From contig OX442314.1 of NCBI GenBank assembly GCA_949358305.1, positions 18,035,060-18,099,059 on the forward strand: a stretch of 64,000 bases of DNA. The letters are read 5' to 3'. Under the pieces are notes generated by a model, which saw only the letters and a program-made list of their open reading frames with translations, did no database searches and was not told where the DNA came from. Made by a program: the position numbers and the translations under genes. Positions within the stretch are counted from its first letter, which is position 1; the number at the start of each line of letters is the position of its first letter. This document shows positions 22,162 to 38,343 of the stretch, in pieces. The DNA is from Strigamia acuminata. Its lineage: Eukaryota > Arthropoda > Chilopoda > Geophilomorpha > Linotaeniidae.

Positions 22162-25100
22162 GATCATTTAAAATAATAAAGGTCGCTTCACGTCTCTTAA
22201 AACCAAGAAACTAAAAAAAAATAAAAATAAATCCATATAATCCATTTACCTTTCCCCATAAATCAGTTCCGTTTTAATTCCCACCTTGCAGTCATTAGCA
22301 AAAATGAACCGCCGTAACATTTAGTCATAATTAAAGAAGTCCTTCAGAGCGAGTGTCCGCAACGTGAAGACCAAGCAACCAACCAACCAACCACCGCAGC
22401 AGCTGCGCTTCTCATAATAGTCGAAGGGGAGTGAGTGGAAATCTCGACAAACATTCGGATTGAAAGGTAGGTCATTTTCGATGTTCACGGTCAAATGCAC
22501 TTTCTGCAATCAACTGGTTTCTAATGCCCACCATCAATTTCTTTTCACATACCAACTTCCGGTGTTAGCAAACCCTCAAAACTTGTCTTTTAACTCCCTT
22601 TTGCAAGCAACGCCAAGCATTTGTTCGATCATCCTATAATTTTCCTTCCACTCGGATGAGTTCGTGAGCACTTCAGACAGGAAGCCGAGATTCTTTAAAA
22701 CACAAAATGGACTCTTTCTCGACCGACCAACGTCTATCATCTCGCGCAGCTGGAACTGTTCCCAAAACTCAATCATACAAGACGTTGAAACGGCCTACGG
22801 CGCGCATCAGCGTACATGACGCCTACATTTACGCCTAAATAAATTTATATTCCTCATGTTTCCCGAATGTTGGAAAGCCAAAACCAATATAGATAACATT
22901 TTTAAAGTTTCTCACTTTTAAAAACCATCCAACTTGAGCAAAAACATACGGTAAACAAACATTTAACTTGCAGCTCGTCAATATTGGCTCGATAAACTAA
23001 CGAACTAGGACCCACACGTGTTTACTTACACAACATGTTTTTCTATCCCCCATTAGAGTTTAGCCAACGAGGAGAATGTTTGCTTGCATATAACTTGTAG
23101 CAACAAATGAGATAAAAGCTGCCATGTTTGTCCTCCAAAGTTAGCAGTTTCTAATCCTTTCTTACCTCGTTAAATTTGCATACTATCAATGTGTCATCGC
23201 CTATAACTTATTCCAAATCAACAAGGATTTCTGTAATTGCAACTCACTTAATCCCTCAGTTTACCAATCGACTAGTAATTACTTCTATCTTAATCGGGTT
23301 TGGCCCTATCTATTTTTATGCAAACTGAATAACGGCTGACGGAATGATGCATTTAGCATTATCTACAAATTAACGAGCTTGTAGATAAATTCAAAGAAAT
23401 CCATGAACATTACAGTAATCTGCGACCAAAATCCCAGATTCTACGAGATCACTACATTTACATGCCAAAGATATCCGGAGATTCCGAGTTTGAACTCTTG
23501 AAAAAATGTTCCTGTTGACGCGGTCAGGAACATTTTTTCAAGAGTTCAAAGATTCCATGTTTGTTTTCCAGCACGCTTGTTGATTTCCTACTAAAAACAG
23601 CAATCTAATCGAACATTTCGCAGTAAAATATTGCACTACCGTAAAATATCGCGGTTGAAAAGCAAAAAAAAATTCTACTTCGCACTTTTCTTGAGATATC
23701 TGATATCTGCAATTCTTCACCTCCTAAATTCCCAATCCATACATTCATGCGTTCAAGGTTCTTCTTTTTCTCCAATTTGATTTAAAACATCGATACAAAA
23801 CCTAACTCGAGCGAATGCATCACGTGTTTGTGACAGGAAGCAAATTCCCTTAAATTTAAAAAGATGATCTTCAATTTTAAACTAAAATACAATTTTAAAA
23901 AATACCGGTAACCGAACTTTTTATTACTTTAATATTACCAATAAACCATCATGATGTTAGTATCAGTGATTGCTTGTGACAAGGAAATCTATAAATTCGC
24001 CCACATTTTACTCTTCGAAAATTTGATTCTTTTTTTCCCTATCAAACTCCTGACACTGATAAACTATCTCAATGTCCATACCACTATCTCCTTAGTAAAA
24101 GACAATGTCCAATCTCCTCATCTTCGAGTCAATGGGAATAAAAGAACGAACCGCCAATGGGCCATATTCGAATTGCAAGTTGGGACGATCTTACTCCCAA
24201 CACTATTCAATATACATTTTTTTTTGTTCCCTATGGTTTTACTGAACGTGGGAACAAAACTGCTGAGTACAGGTAGAAGAGTGGAAAGCCCAAAGCTGCG
24301 AAAAAAAAAGTTTTTCGTGAAAGAAAAATTGACTATTTTAAAGAAAAAATTTCTTTTTCTTTTTATTATTATTAAAAAAAAAAGAAAAAAAGATCATTTT
24401 GAAATAAATGTACGTAGACGATCATTTTAAGCAAATATTATACTTGTTAATTGCCAGTCGTTTTAAAAATTACTTCTTTTTGAAATTAGTTTTACAAAAG
24501 AAGTTCAAGAAGAAAAGAAATTAGCAGAACAAGAGCAATTTTCATTCATGTTTTCTGACTATTTACCGACATAATAAATTTGAAATCGTATTCGCATCAA
24601 TTTGAATAGTTAGACACGGCTTCATCAGTTGGCGAATAAATAAATTCAAATGCGCCATTGTTCAAATTCTCATTACAATAAATTACGCGCTGTATTTTAA
24701 TGGAATTGCCGATGATCTTCCCCCCCCCCCCTACCCCTTTCATTTAAATTCACACTATTATTTCTCATTACATTCCCAGCAATATTATTTCCCTTTTGTG
24801 AGATATTAAAAATCTATTATGGTATTTTAATTTACAGTAATACAGCACACAAAAAGATGATTTCAGAGATGATATGAAAACATTTATTTGTCACCTGAGC
24901 GCTGCAAATAGCAATTTATTTCCTCGTCTAAATCATATGTGACAAAAGCATTCAATGTCCTCAGGTGTGGCAAATTAAATTTCAAATAAAATAAAAAAAA
25001 AGGAAAATAAAATGTAAAATATGCTTATCTGATAGAAAATGAAATTCTACAATGCGAAACATATTTTTTTTTCCTTTAAATAATTATTCTGACATTTAAG

Positions 25101-25572
25101 GCATTTGCACGATATTAAACTCTCATTATCATTATTATTCATTCAATGATTTACGATAATGTATTCATTAAAGTTGAAAACATCCAAAATATATCAACTA
25201 AAAATTATTTATCGCTAGAAAAAACTTTGGAAAGTTTAAATCAGTGTCCAAAACACCTGCATTAACGTAAATAAATAACCACTCACCCAAATGTACGAAA
25301 CTTCACTTTATCCTCTACTTCTATTTTTATTTTTGTTTTTACAGCCAATCAGCATTGTGCAGAAAATTTAACTACGTATTACGTATTACCATATAAATGA
25401 CGTCATTACATTTTAATGCAAGTGCAGTGCATGTTTTTAGGCATTTTAATTCTGGATTTTGCCACCCAATAACCGTTATACCTAGTTCCAATGAAAGCCA
25501 CGGTCAATCTAAGCAGCACTAACATTAGACATTGACAAAACCATCTGAATATATTGACAACATTGCAAAGGC
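22162..25572. other. AT-rich stretch without recognisable gene
   Basis: No gene supported. It holds a short perfect hairpin at 23489-23550 and a C run near 24720. The 159-codon frame at 23951-24430 is Phe/Lys/Leu-rich translated AT DNA with no family resemblance. Confidence 0.45.
23489..23550. repeat. Perfect 26-bp inverted repeat (hairpin)
   Basis: Arm 23489-23514 (starting TTTGAACTCTTG) is exactly complementary to 23525-23550, separated by a 10-base loop, TTGACGCGGT. No mismatches are seen. It is too perfect for a typical microRNA precursor; it could be a recent fold-back duplication or template-switch scar. Confidence 0.8.
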
Positions 25573-25679
25573 GCATTCGTCAAGTCATTTAAACTTGTTT
25601 ATATTTATTAAACCAGTCTGAATGTAAAATTTAACGTAAAATTCTACATGTAAACAAGTTTAAATGACTTGCCGAATGC
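25573..25679. mobile_element. MITE family A, copy 2
   Basis: Terminal inverted repeats of about 27 bp begin GCATTCG and continue into CAAGTCATTTAAACTTG, with the complement at the right end. The interior matches the copy near 6026-6150. Length is about 107 bp, with no coding capacity. Confidence 0.65.
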
Positions 25680-25691
25680 AGTTACAGTATA

Positions 25692-25854
25692 CAGTCGAAA
25701 CTCTTTATAACGAATCGCAAGGGACCCGAAAAATCGATTCATTATAACGAGAATTCGTTATATCAAAATTTTTTAACCCGGTGTTCTATGGCCAGCCAAC
25801 CAAACCGGCCATTTTTAGGTATTCGTTATATCGATAATTCGTTAGTTTCGACTG
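25692..25854. mobile_element. pogo/Tigger-like MITE
   Basis: Begins CAGTCGAAACT and ends AGTTTCGACTG, flanked by TA on both sides (25690-25691, 25855-25856). Inside, each end carries a TTATAACGAAT-like motif in inverted orientation. These ends and the TA duplication fit the pogo branch of Tc1/mariner elements. It is 163 bp and non-coding. Confidence 0.72.
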
Positions 25855-25856
25855 TA

Positions 25857-27986
25857 TATCAATATATTTAGAAAAATAACTTTTTCTCTCTTCTTTTTTT
25901 ATGTAAATCATGAATTCCAACATATTCAAAAAGCAGGTCAGCTTTATTTCGTAAAAAAACACCAGATGCAACAGAATTCATAATCTGCCCTTCATGTATC
26001 GAAATAGATAAAAATTTAAGATATCAAGTTTTTTTTTACATGATATCTCGAATTTTTATCAAACTTTCATGGTTTCCGATCAATAACTCAGATGTTTATC
26101 AGTTATCACCAAACAGAGATAAACAAACCAAAAAAAATCGTTGTGTGTACAATAATTTGTCCCATTTACACGATTACCTTTATCTTCCAATATCAAACAA
26201 ACTTTTTTTTGTTACTTTCCCCACAATAAACAAAAGAAGAAAAAAAGTTATTCCTATCAAAAACTTCCTTTATGACATCAAATTGCTAGTTGAGAGAAAG
26301 CATGAAAAATTGCTGGCACAATACTACAACACTAATGACTGCAGAAAAGTAGTTAAGAATGGTTTGTTGTTACCTGCGGCAGCATGCAATCACCTATCCT
26401 GTCGTCTTGTGACTAGTACACATGATTTTCTTTCTTTTAATTTCACTCGGTATGGGGTGGTAGGAACGGTGAACATTGGCAATTCTCTTGTAATTAGCTG
26501 GAAGAGGCAAACAAAAGAACTTTAAAAACCAATTAATGTGATATTGCGAGCGGAGTCCTTTTGCCTGGCATCTTGCCATAGACAAGACAAGAACAAACCA
26601 GCAAGTGTTTGCTTGCCAACTCCCTACTGGATATATTCCCTTTTGGGGTTTGTCATGTGACTTTATCCGATATATGATAAAAAATATAGCTTCATTAGCC
26701 CTTTACGTGTTAACCCTAGTGAGTCATTTATTTCCTGAAAACTCGTGCATAATGTACATTTTTTTTCGCTTTTTTTTCTTTTTCTTTCTTTCTGGTAAAC
26801 GTTGTGAATTTTTCATTCGGCTGGAAATGTAGTTAAAATCAAATTAGCTAAAAGGATAAGGAAAGGAAATAAATCAATATAGAATGGTAAAATAAAATAG
26901 GAAATGTCAATTCAAATATTTATTGTGTTAAATCCTCATTGAATATATTTCCAGCACCAATTTCTTGTTTGAAATTTGAAGAAAAATGGAAAATAAATAA
27001 ATAAGTGAATACATTTTTCAGAGAAATTCTTTTTTAAATTGAGTCAGGCTTGAAAATGTTACCAAACAAAGTTTAAATTCGAGACAATCTGCACGAGATT
27101 TGACAGAAAAAATTGCCTTAGACGTGCTGCAAATAAAGTTGTGCTCATAAATTCGTGAAAGAGAACGGTGAGTGAAACAACACTTAAAAGTAAAAATAAC
27201 TGACGTAAATTGTGTCATTTCAAGTTGAGGATCGTGAGTTGAAAGCATGCCTCTTTCTTGAGGAGTATCTCGTCCGCAGTCACATACACAGAGCACTTAA
27301 ACATTCTGATCTGTGAAATAACTCATTCATGATACAATATGCTTGTTTACCTGTACGTTTCCGTGTGTTCGTCTGGCATTTTTCCAGGAAGATCAAGCAT
27401 GCCGTGCGAAGACTCTTCGCAATCTTTTCAGCTCGCCTTCATGTTGATAAGCGAAATGTATGATGGGATTGATAAATTGCGACATCTGTTGCCCAAATGT
27501 TTTAAAAATTTAAGTTTTATTTAAAACCGCGGATTTTAAGTATGAATTAAGTAATTATAATAATTTAAAACCGCAGAATTTTATTTTAAAGATTAATTAG
27601 CTTTTTAAAAAGAACTTTTATTTGTCATTCAACATTACTTTATTCAAATTAGCAACTGTTTGAATAAGAAAACTAGCAAAAAGTTTTCAAAATTATTTTC
27701 AGCCATCACAGAAAATTAGACTGAAAAAAAATCAAATAAATAATAACCACTAGCAAGCTATCAATAACCAAATACAAAAATATGCTTATTATATTATATT
27801 ATCGACTGATACAGACAGATAAATGTATCCAAGTCTCAAGTTTATCTCGTGACGGAGTTTATAGTTAATTTTTACAAAATTTTGTAGGCAAAATTCATTC
27901 CGTCAATGCGAACAATCGGACGCAATAAAAACACAAACGAATAAAAAAAAATTATATAATGCTTTTTGTAAATATAAATTCTGAAT
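25857..27986. other. AT-rich DNA without recognisable gene
   Basis: No exon pattern or repeat boundary found. The 161-codon frame at 26040-26525 and the 92-codon frame at 27018-27296 resemble no protein family I know. Confidence 0.4.
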
Positions 27987-28179
27987 TTATCTTTTCTTTG
28001 TTGTAGAAATTAGTCGCTGAGAATTCGATCGAGTCATTTTTTGATTGGAAGCAACAGATGGAAGCAGTGACTGTTTTTTCCCATGTCCAATCGATCGAGG
28101 TAAAGTGGCTGCTCTATCACTCACTCTGCTCGCTTTTTCGTGCACAACTATTACGGATTGACTCATAGGTGGATGGTCG
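27987..28179 (-). CDS. Possible alternative last exon of CEP104
   Basis: On the minus strand an acceptor-like CGTGACAG precedes an open frame of about 64 codons rich in Ser, Arg and Lys, ending in a stop at 27987. It lies 80 bp beyond the CEP104 stop. A weak donor in the preceding exon (after the Cys-Pro-Tyr-Asn codons) would join it in frame and extend the protein. It could equally be 3' UTR. Confidence 0.3.
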
Positions 28180-28259
28180 TCTGTCACGCAAAAGCACAAT
28201 TAATTAAACCATTATCACTCCTAAAAAAATCAATTCAAACATCAATGTATTAATGTTTA

Positions 28260-31200
28260 TTAACCCTTTGTTTTATTTCTTCGACAATTATAAGGACATC
28301 CATTCACTTCAGTAAGATGTTTTTTCCAACTTTCTTCACCAGGTGGAATATTGATGTGGCATAATGGACACCGACTTGAAACGTGTTCAGGTGGAGCGGC
28401 TGTTAATATAATTTCTGGATTAATATATATTTTTTTAATTTTTTTAATTAATTTGAACATTTACGATTGCACGATTTTAATTCGACGTGAGTTTGGTAGG
28501 AAGATTTTGGAATGGCTTCTAGACACCGGTCACATTTTTTAAAATCATCTTTGTTCGCGCATTCCATAAGCAGATGTATAGTAAAAGCAGCGATTTCAAC
28601 TATCTGTAAATTGTCGTCATTATTTTGCTTTCCTCCTCTATATAAACAAATATTTATAATACCTGTCTGCAAAACCGGCATTTGATGAGCATCGGGCATG
28701 ATTTCCAGTAATGAAAATCTAATCCTTCACTATTAAAACTATCATTAACTTCTTCACAAAATATACAAGTTCTAAAATTAAAATAAAGTTTCATTCATAT
28801 ACGTACTTGATTCACTTAATAACATGTATACTTACTTATCTAATATTTCCATACTAATCAACTCATCCGGTATATCTTTACGAGGAGACTTTTCATTTGC
28901 TTTTAAATCTTTGTTGACAATTTTTACTTGTTTTTTATCCTGATTTAACCTAGTTTTTGGTGGATTTTGTTTGTCAATTTTGTCTAATTGCTCGTACAAT
29001 TGTCTATATAAAATATTCCTTCTGGGCTTTTCGTCATCCAGTGGTAAATGTTTTCGAATCTCTTTGGCTGGTCGTTGTTTATACAAATAAATTATAATAT
29101 GTTCTGCAATCTCCCTCACGGGTCCTAAAGGGTGTTGAAGAGCGGGAGCACAAAAATTCATTACAAGATCGACAGTAAGGTGCCCTTGGATTCCTTTTTT
29201 CATGACCAACTGCTCCACTAATTCCGCCCTGCTCTGAGCCAATCTTGGCGTTACATTGCTTTGGATTGGACGGCAACACTGCGATGGAATATTGTGTAGT
29301 GATGCAAGTTCAGGAAATTCGGACATAGTGATAATATAGTTCATCGCTGCACCACGGATCCTCGGCGACTAGAAGGTACAATTAGCAGTAATAAAATGGC
29401 GAATTAAATTCATTTAACTTACATTGTCACCAAGGCGATTGATCAACTCTGGAAGAACTTTATCCACTGCGATTGATAATTCATTTTTACTTATTCTGTA
29501 CATTAAAATATTAAAAAATTAAAAATTAATTTTGATTATTAAAACGAGTTTCTTCTTAATTACTTGTTATTCTCTGGAAACCGCTTTAATAAACTTGTAA
29601 GAACGTTAATGGCTTGAGTAAATACCTTTTTCAAAAATATATATATATGATTATTTGTTTGAATAATATTTCTCTCGTTAACTTACTGTTAGTACATTAT
29701 CGTTAAGTGTTTTTAAAATAAGAAACAGTGCTGCTTTGAACATTTTTGTAGCTGAAACATCAAATTTTTCCAGACTGAAATCTCGTAAATGCTTTTGAAT
29801 AGCTTTCAAAGCCAAGATCCGTTCAGAAAATGTTTTAGAATACGCATTTTCCACTAAATTCAATCCAAACACATCAACCGGTAAAACGGCTTCACGTCTG
29901 TCCCTATCTGATAACGTGTACTTTGAGTTCTTCAGAGCTTTGGTTGTGTCTTCGTCCGAGAGTTCTTCATCCATACCATTTCGTCTACAATGTAGTAACA
30001 AGCAGTTATTATCACTTGGTATTGAAAACAAAATTATATTTTCAATACTTTCTTAAAGCAGGTACTGTAGTATTTTCATAATCTTCAAAAGTATTTCCGG
30101 CATCTTCTTCAACAAAATAGTCATCGGCACCACTTTTTCCTGACAGAAGATCAGGCGATAAAGGTTTTTCTGCAGGCTCTGTTAACGATCATCAATCCAG
30201 GCAACCACAAGAATTTTGTTTCAAGAAATTAACTTACCATTTCGGGGTGATGGTGATGATTTTGGAGGCTAAAATTCAACAAAACAATAATTTATATTTC
30301 TTATTCAAATTTTTCAAGTTCAGACCTGATCGTCAAGCAGTTTATGCAATTCAAATTGAGCATAAACACCCATGCGATATTCTTCAATTTGGTGCTGTTT
30401 TTGTCTTGCTTTATCAAAATCACTCATGTCAGTTGCTTGCTTTTTCTCAATTTCGTACTTCCCAAGTTTTTCTCCCGCTTTGTGTAACTCAAAAGTAATG
30501 TTTTTTAGTTTTCTAGCAAAATCGTATTGTTCATCTAAAAAACAAAATCGATTAGCAAAACAATTATTTTTTTTTTACAAAAAATTGTATATATATATAT
30601 TAATAAATGTACCTGAGATAGCTGCTTGTTTTTTAGTTTCTAATTTTCTGATAATAAGCGCCACTTCAGCATCCTGATACATATCAAAAGCTAAATCATC
30701 AAGCGGCGATATTATATCAGATTTTCGTTGATTTATTGCGCTAGCTTCATTCGTTGAGTAATTAACGTCATAATCATCACCAATAACATTAACAGCTACT
30801 AGTCCCACCTGAGATAACATTTTTTTGAAAGGTTACTACAATGATTTGACAGTTTAAACGTTCGCCACTACCTGATTGCAAAGATTGTGCCTATTGACAT
30901 AATTTTTATGTAGTATAAATTTGACGAATATTCCGATTGCGTCCACGTGAACTGATTTCAGTTCGCGTGCTTTATAATTTGTACCTTCATTATCCGATAA
31001 AGTCACCGACCTTGTAAAAAAAAAGAACGGCTATTAAAAATCCAATAAATATCAATGTTTACAGTACCCAAGTAATTGATAAACAGCATTTTGAGATGCC
31101 ACAATTGTATTATCATCTACCATATCTCCGACTAATAAATCTATTTTTGTTGCTAAAAATTAATTAAAAAAAGAAAAAAAAAATTTAAATTATTTAAGGA

Positions 31201-31516
31201 ATATTTTTTTTTTAAATTTAAAGATAATGGATTTACCTATAAGAAACTGATGCGATAACATTTGAATTTTACATATTTTTGTGCGACTGTCCAACTGGAT
31301 GGTGAGTTCTTGTGGATAAATGCAAAATCTAGGATATGGATAAACACGCATAAACATGTTTAGTTAAACATTTCAATTTGACGCATTACATTTCAAGATG
31401 TACTTTGGGGAATGCCATCCTTGAATTGTTGGTCCATGAGTATTCAACTCTTTAGCTCGAAATTTTTCATCTTCGCCAGAAACAGAAGCAACTCGAAAAA
31501 CTATTTTGTGCGGCAT
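28260..31516 (-). CDS. CEP104: Centrosomal protein of 104 kDa (CEP104)
   Basis: Fifteen exons on the minus strand: 31516-31404, 31328-31237, 31152-31068, 31010-30872, 30808-30613, 30534-30326, 30268-30238, 30178-30049, 29984-29687, 29625-29564, 29495-29423, 29368-28836, 28771-28663, 28603-28465, 28399-28260. All junctions are GT-AG and together give 783 codons including the stop. CEP104 is a tubulin-binding protein of the ciliary tip and centriole. Seen here: an N-terminal jelly-roll start (MPHKI...), the motif SDIISPLDDLAFDMYQD, a coiled coil, a TOG-type helical array (about residues 330-600), and a C-terminal Cys/His zinc-finger array (CIFC, CRFC, CDRC, CPLC). Human CEP104 is about 925 residues, so this protein is somewhat shorter. 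Confidence 0.93.
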
Positions 31517-33335
31517 CACCTACCGTTGCATTGGTTTAACATGCTAAAAATAAATCAATTATGATCGAATTTTATCAATGAAGCCCAAAGCTCAGTGTTG
31601 ATTAGATCACAAAATTAATCTATTCTGCTTAAAAAACAAAGAAATTAAGACGAACATGGAGACCAAACGCATAAACAACACGAGTGACGTAAGACTGCCG
31701 TGCAGTGAAGCATCCGTGGGGTGCTTTTCAGTCGTTAGCAACTTGAATGTGAAAACCCATACGGCAGTAACAGTAATAACAATAAACCATTAGAATTTGT
31801 AGAATCAGATTCAAGGCCTGATAAATCGTTAATTTATTTACGTAATTTTCCGACAATTCAACGCCAGTTACTCAATGATAAATAATTTAATGAATAATCA
31901 GAATCGCCTGTCTCACGTCAATGATTGCAATGTGTAATCATCTCTACTCGGAAGTTGTAGGAATTCCAGTAAAGCCTCATTTCCATCAATATTTTCCTTT
32001 TCACTTGCCAATTTCCATCTCAGCCTAATAATTCATCGATTACACAATCTGTTAATCACAGTTTTTAACTCGACAGATTTACTTTTTCTTCTATATATCA
32101 TTTTTTTAAAAAGTATTCTCGAAACAATTACCCAACTGCAATTCAACTTTCTTTAATACTTTTAAAATATTAAAATAAGCTTAGATCATTATATAACACA
32201 ATGACTCACTTGGGTTTTTGGATTAAACAACGGAGAGCAATAGCATGCAGCAAACACTTTAGCGTTTTCTATTATTTAGGCCTACCTAAAAAAAAAATCA
32301 ATAGAAAAAGCGTGGTTAATTTTTCAAAGAAAGCAAAATTGAATTGTGAAATATTTTAAAATTCTGTGAATAAATATGTATTTGAAAAATAACCTGCCTT
32401 GGGTATGGAGATGTTACTAGGACCACGCGCTGGAATCTATTGATTTGGCTCTTCCCCTGCCCCTCTCAATGGTTCGGTTCCAGTTTTCTGCCTCTCAGCC
32501 CTCTGCCACCAGAAGATTCATTGGATGTGGCCCTCTCTGCCAATTACACCTTGGCTCATTGCCGTTTTTTTTCTGTTCTACTTTGTTTTGACCCATTTTT
32601 CTTTTTATTATTATTATTTCGACACACTTAATCCTTTGTGAACCATAAAATGATGATTTATTTCAGTATAGTTAGTGCAAGATATATCGAAACTATGATA
32701 ATCTCTAATCAACTATAAACGGTTCAAACTCTATACGACAAATACAAATTAAAAGTCCATACAAATTTGATTTACTTCAATTCTAATCTACCTTTCTGAT
32801 GTGATTTAAATACAAGTGTATTAAATTAAACTTTTGATCCAAAGAAAGCAACTAAAATGTTTAGCAGTTGTGTAAAGCACGTTCAAATGTCTTAAATATT
32901 AAAAAACGTACAAATTTCGAGTACATTAGAGTATAATAAAATGCAATAGTGCATTCAACAGTTGTAAAATACTACACAATTAGCAAAAACGTGTTTAAAA
33001 ATGTGGGCTATAACTATGAAGACGTAGTTTGAATATAAATTACGTAAAACCGACATTCAATTTACCTCAAGTAATAATAAATAACAAAACAAACCAAACA
33101 TCATCATCACTTCTCAAAATCCTTAAATTAACCACGTAAATTAGACGGAAAAATATAATTAGCTGCCATGTTTTAAGTACTTTGTATCTCCGTAATTTTG
33201 AGCAACTTTAAAATTGCATTTCCAAACATGCAAATCAAAGTCCAAAAAACTTGAAAGACAAAGTAGTGTAATGGTTAAAAATGAACCGAACGCGTAAAGC
33301 AAAATTGTATAAAGAAGTGATGCAAATCCGCATCA
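31517..33335. other. Intergenic, CEP104 upstream to DFF45 downstream
   Basis: AT-rich DNA between the start of CEP104 and the stop of the DFF45-like gene, both on the minus strand. It should contain the CEP104 promoter and 5' UTR and the DFF45 3' UTR. No further exon recognised; the frame at 32440-32631 is not convincing. Confidence 0.5.
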
Positions 33336-34221
33336 TCACACCTTTTTGTCGGAGATATTTTTACACATTCTTACAAATCTTAACGTATCGTTCGGCTCAG
33401 CATGATCGATGAGGTAACGGTCACAAGCTTCTTGTATGATAGTCAAAAATTTAAGCTCGTCTTCATCGCACGCATGATCCTCAGGTACCATATCCGCAAG
33501 AAGCTACAGATTAAAAACAGTTTAACCGCCTCAATCCTCACGCTTCGTGTGTGAATTTATGTACCTGTAACTCTGGCTCGGTAAGAAGAAAAATACGACC
33601 AGTGTCTTGTTTTAAACCTTGAACCAACCTATCCAAAGGGCTTTGTGAGACATCACTTGATCCAACGGCTCCATCAGAAGAAGCCAATTTCCATTTATCC
33701 GACTGCACTGACCGGACAAAAAGTATCGAAATCGTTAATTTTCACGTGAGAGGCGTTATGTCAAAACAGAACATGGAAATACTTTGCAATTTTGGTTTCC
33801 ACTTCTCCCCGTTTCTGAGTAAAAGGAAAATAGTGTTTGTCGGTAGCATTTTAAAGTAATCCTCTTCATCCACTTCAGTTCCATCTTCTTCCAATACTAC
33901 AATCACCTCATCATCGCCAACTCCGAGACAAAGCTTTCCTGCATAGCATAAACGTTTCGTGTCTGAGATAAATTGGTGTAAATGAACAACATTTATGATT
34001 ACCTCGTTCAATGAGCTCTCTCAAACTTCCAGCAACAATTGTATGCTTCGTTGATCGGTCAGAACTCCAAATTTTAAACGGGCGTAAACAAGGACCCTAA
34101 GAAAAAAAAAATGAAAATAATAATAATTGCAATAAAAAAGTTGCATTATTGTTTCTGTTTTTATAATCCATGCTATTTTTTCGTGAATAATTCAGTAATG
34201 AATAGTTACCGCAGCTGTCAT
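33336..34221 (-). CDS. DFFA: DNA fragmentation factor 45/ICAD-like protein
   Basis: Five minus-strand exons: 34221-34210, 34096-34003, 33938-33783, 33707-33565, 33503-33336; 191 codons including stop. DFF45/ICAD chaperones and inhibits the apoptotic nuclease DFF40/CAD until caspases cleave it. The N-terminal half is a CIDE-N domain (PCLRPFKIWSSDRS, then LCLGVGDDEVIVVLEEDGT and EVDEEDYF), the acidic surface typical of the family. The C-terminal half (from SPLDRLVQGL) resembles the DFF-C helical domain. It is shorter than human DFF45 (331 residues), and I see no clear caspase-3 site. A CIDE-N protein of the insect Drep group is the alternative. The short first exon (MTAA) is the least certain part. 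Confidence 0.8.
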
Positions 34222-34723
34222 CACTGATTTTTGCTCAAGAAATAATTCCCATTTCTTGGTTGCTGGCGTTACAAAGCGAAGAAATATAGTGAATAGAAAA
34301 AGCGCCAGAATCCACCTAGTGGCAAATTGCGAAACAACTATAATTAAATTTATTTTCTGTAAACAAGATGGAAAATTACTAAATGTTTTTGAAAAGGTTT
34401 ATTTTTTTAAATCTGCCTCAGTTCACGTAAAGAATTACGAAAATGTCATCATCATTTTCTTTGCAGTAATCTTTATTTACTTTAACGACTTACCAAAAGA
34501 TGCATACTACAGTACATCACTGAATCAACATACATTTCTAGCGTACATAATGCCAACAAAAAAATATTCAACTTAAATTTATTATGGAATTAGATATGAT
34601 TTTGCTAACAGTTAATCGATTACTTTTTTATATATATATATAATATATACAACAAACAAAACCATAAAATTGACTCTTGACTTTAACGTCGAACATCGTT
34701 ATTGCGATAGCAAAATAAGGAAG

Positions 34724-37269
<2,546 letters not shown>

Positions 37270-38031
37270 ATGACTGTAGTCAACGTAAGTTTTAAAATTG
37301 CTACTTGTTATTGCATAAAATCGCATATTAAGGATGGTGTATTGGAATATCTTTCTTTCGAATACTTCAAACATAATTTTAGTCATTGATCCTCGTTTAA
37401 AAACCCGTAAAATGTGATTTATAAATAGGCCTAACGCGTGCTTATTGTACTGGTTGTGAATTAAATGATGAGTATATTTTTTAATTTAGGCCCAACAAGC
37501 GGCTGCAAAAAAGCCATCCAAGCCTGGAAAACCCCAGCAAAAGGGTAAAGGAAAGAAGAAGAAGACTCAATTGAAATTCTCCATCGATTGCAGCCATCCA
37601 GTTGAAGATGGAATTATGAATGCGTCCGATTTCGTATGTTGCTAACGAATTTGATATTAACAGATAGACAACGATTGAGCTTATTTGTTATTTTGTATTT
37701 AGGAAAAATTTCTGCACGACAGAATAAAAGTAAACGGCAAAACGAAGAATCTGGGCAAAGATATTACGATCGAGCGAAACAAGTCGAAAGTCAATCTTAC
37801 ATCGGACATCGCGTTTTCCAAAAGGTATTCAAATACTTAAGTGGCTAAAATGAATAGTGAATTTGATGTATTCGAATTGTTAGGTACTTGAAATATTTAA
37901 CGAAGAAATATTTGAAGAAAAACAATCTTCGAGATTGGCTCCGCGTTGTTGCTACTACTAAGGATGCGTACGAATTACGCTATTTCCAAATTAACAACGA
38001 GGAGGAAGACGACGACGAAGACAATGATTAA
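37270..38031 (+). CDS. RpL22: 60S ribosomal protein L22
   Basis: Four exons: 37270-37284, 37490-37633, 37703-37824, 37884-38031; 143 codons including stop, GT-AG junctions throughout. This is eL22 of the large ribosomal subunit. Features: a short Lys/Gln-rich N-terminus, the core motif [20 protein letters not shown], then [22 protein letters not shown] and [20 protein letters not shown], and an acidic Asp/Glu tail, all as in the family. It lacks the long N-terminal extension of Drosophila L22. The first exon encodes only five residues, common for ribosomal protein genes. A polyadenylation hexamer is near 38068. A genomic fragment of this gene recurs at 62443-62535. Confidence 0.96.
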
Positions 38032-38343
38032 ACAGATAAATTTGTTATTGTGAAATTAACAGGAAAAAAATAAACAAAACAAAAAAATTTAAGTGGCGCT
38101 TATTTTCATGATTAGTAAGATTTTAAGTGTTTTTACACTTATCTAGTTATTGCATTTCGGCCGGGACCTGATGCGCGCATCTCGAATGTGCGTACACCGT
38201 TTAAATTAAAATAAATTTAATAATAATAATAATAATTAGTAAATAATTAATTCATCGTACAGACAGACAATGCAGTGTAAGAAATGTGACTGTAGATGAG
38301 TAGGTATATAGAATAGATTCACTTCTTATTACCATTTAGCAAA

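Noticed and set aside
23951-24430. 159-codon plus-strand frame
   Set aside because: Phe/Lys/Leu-rich low-complexity translation without homology signal.
26040-26525. 161-codon plus-strand frame
   Set aside because: No domain, no splice context, composition of AT-rich DNA.
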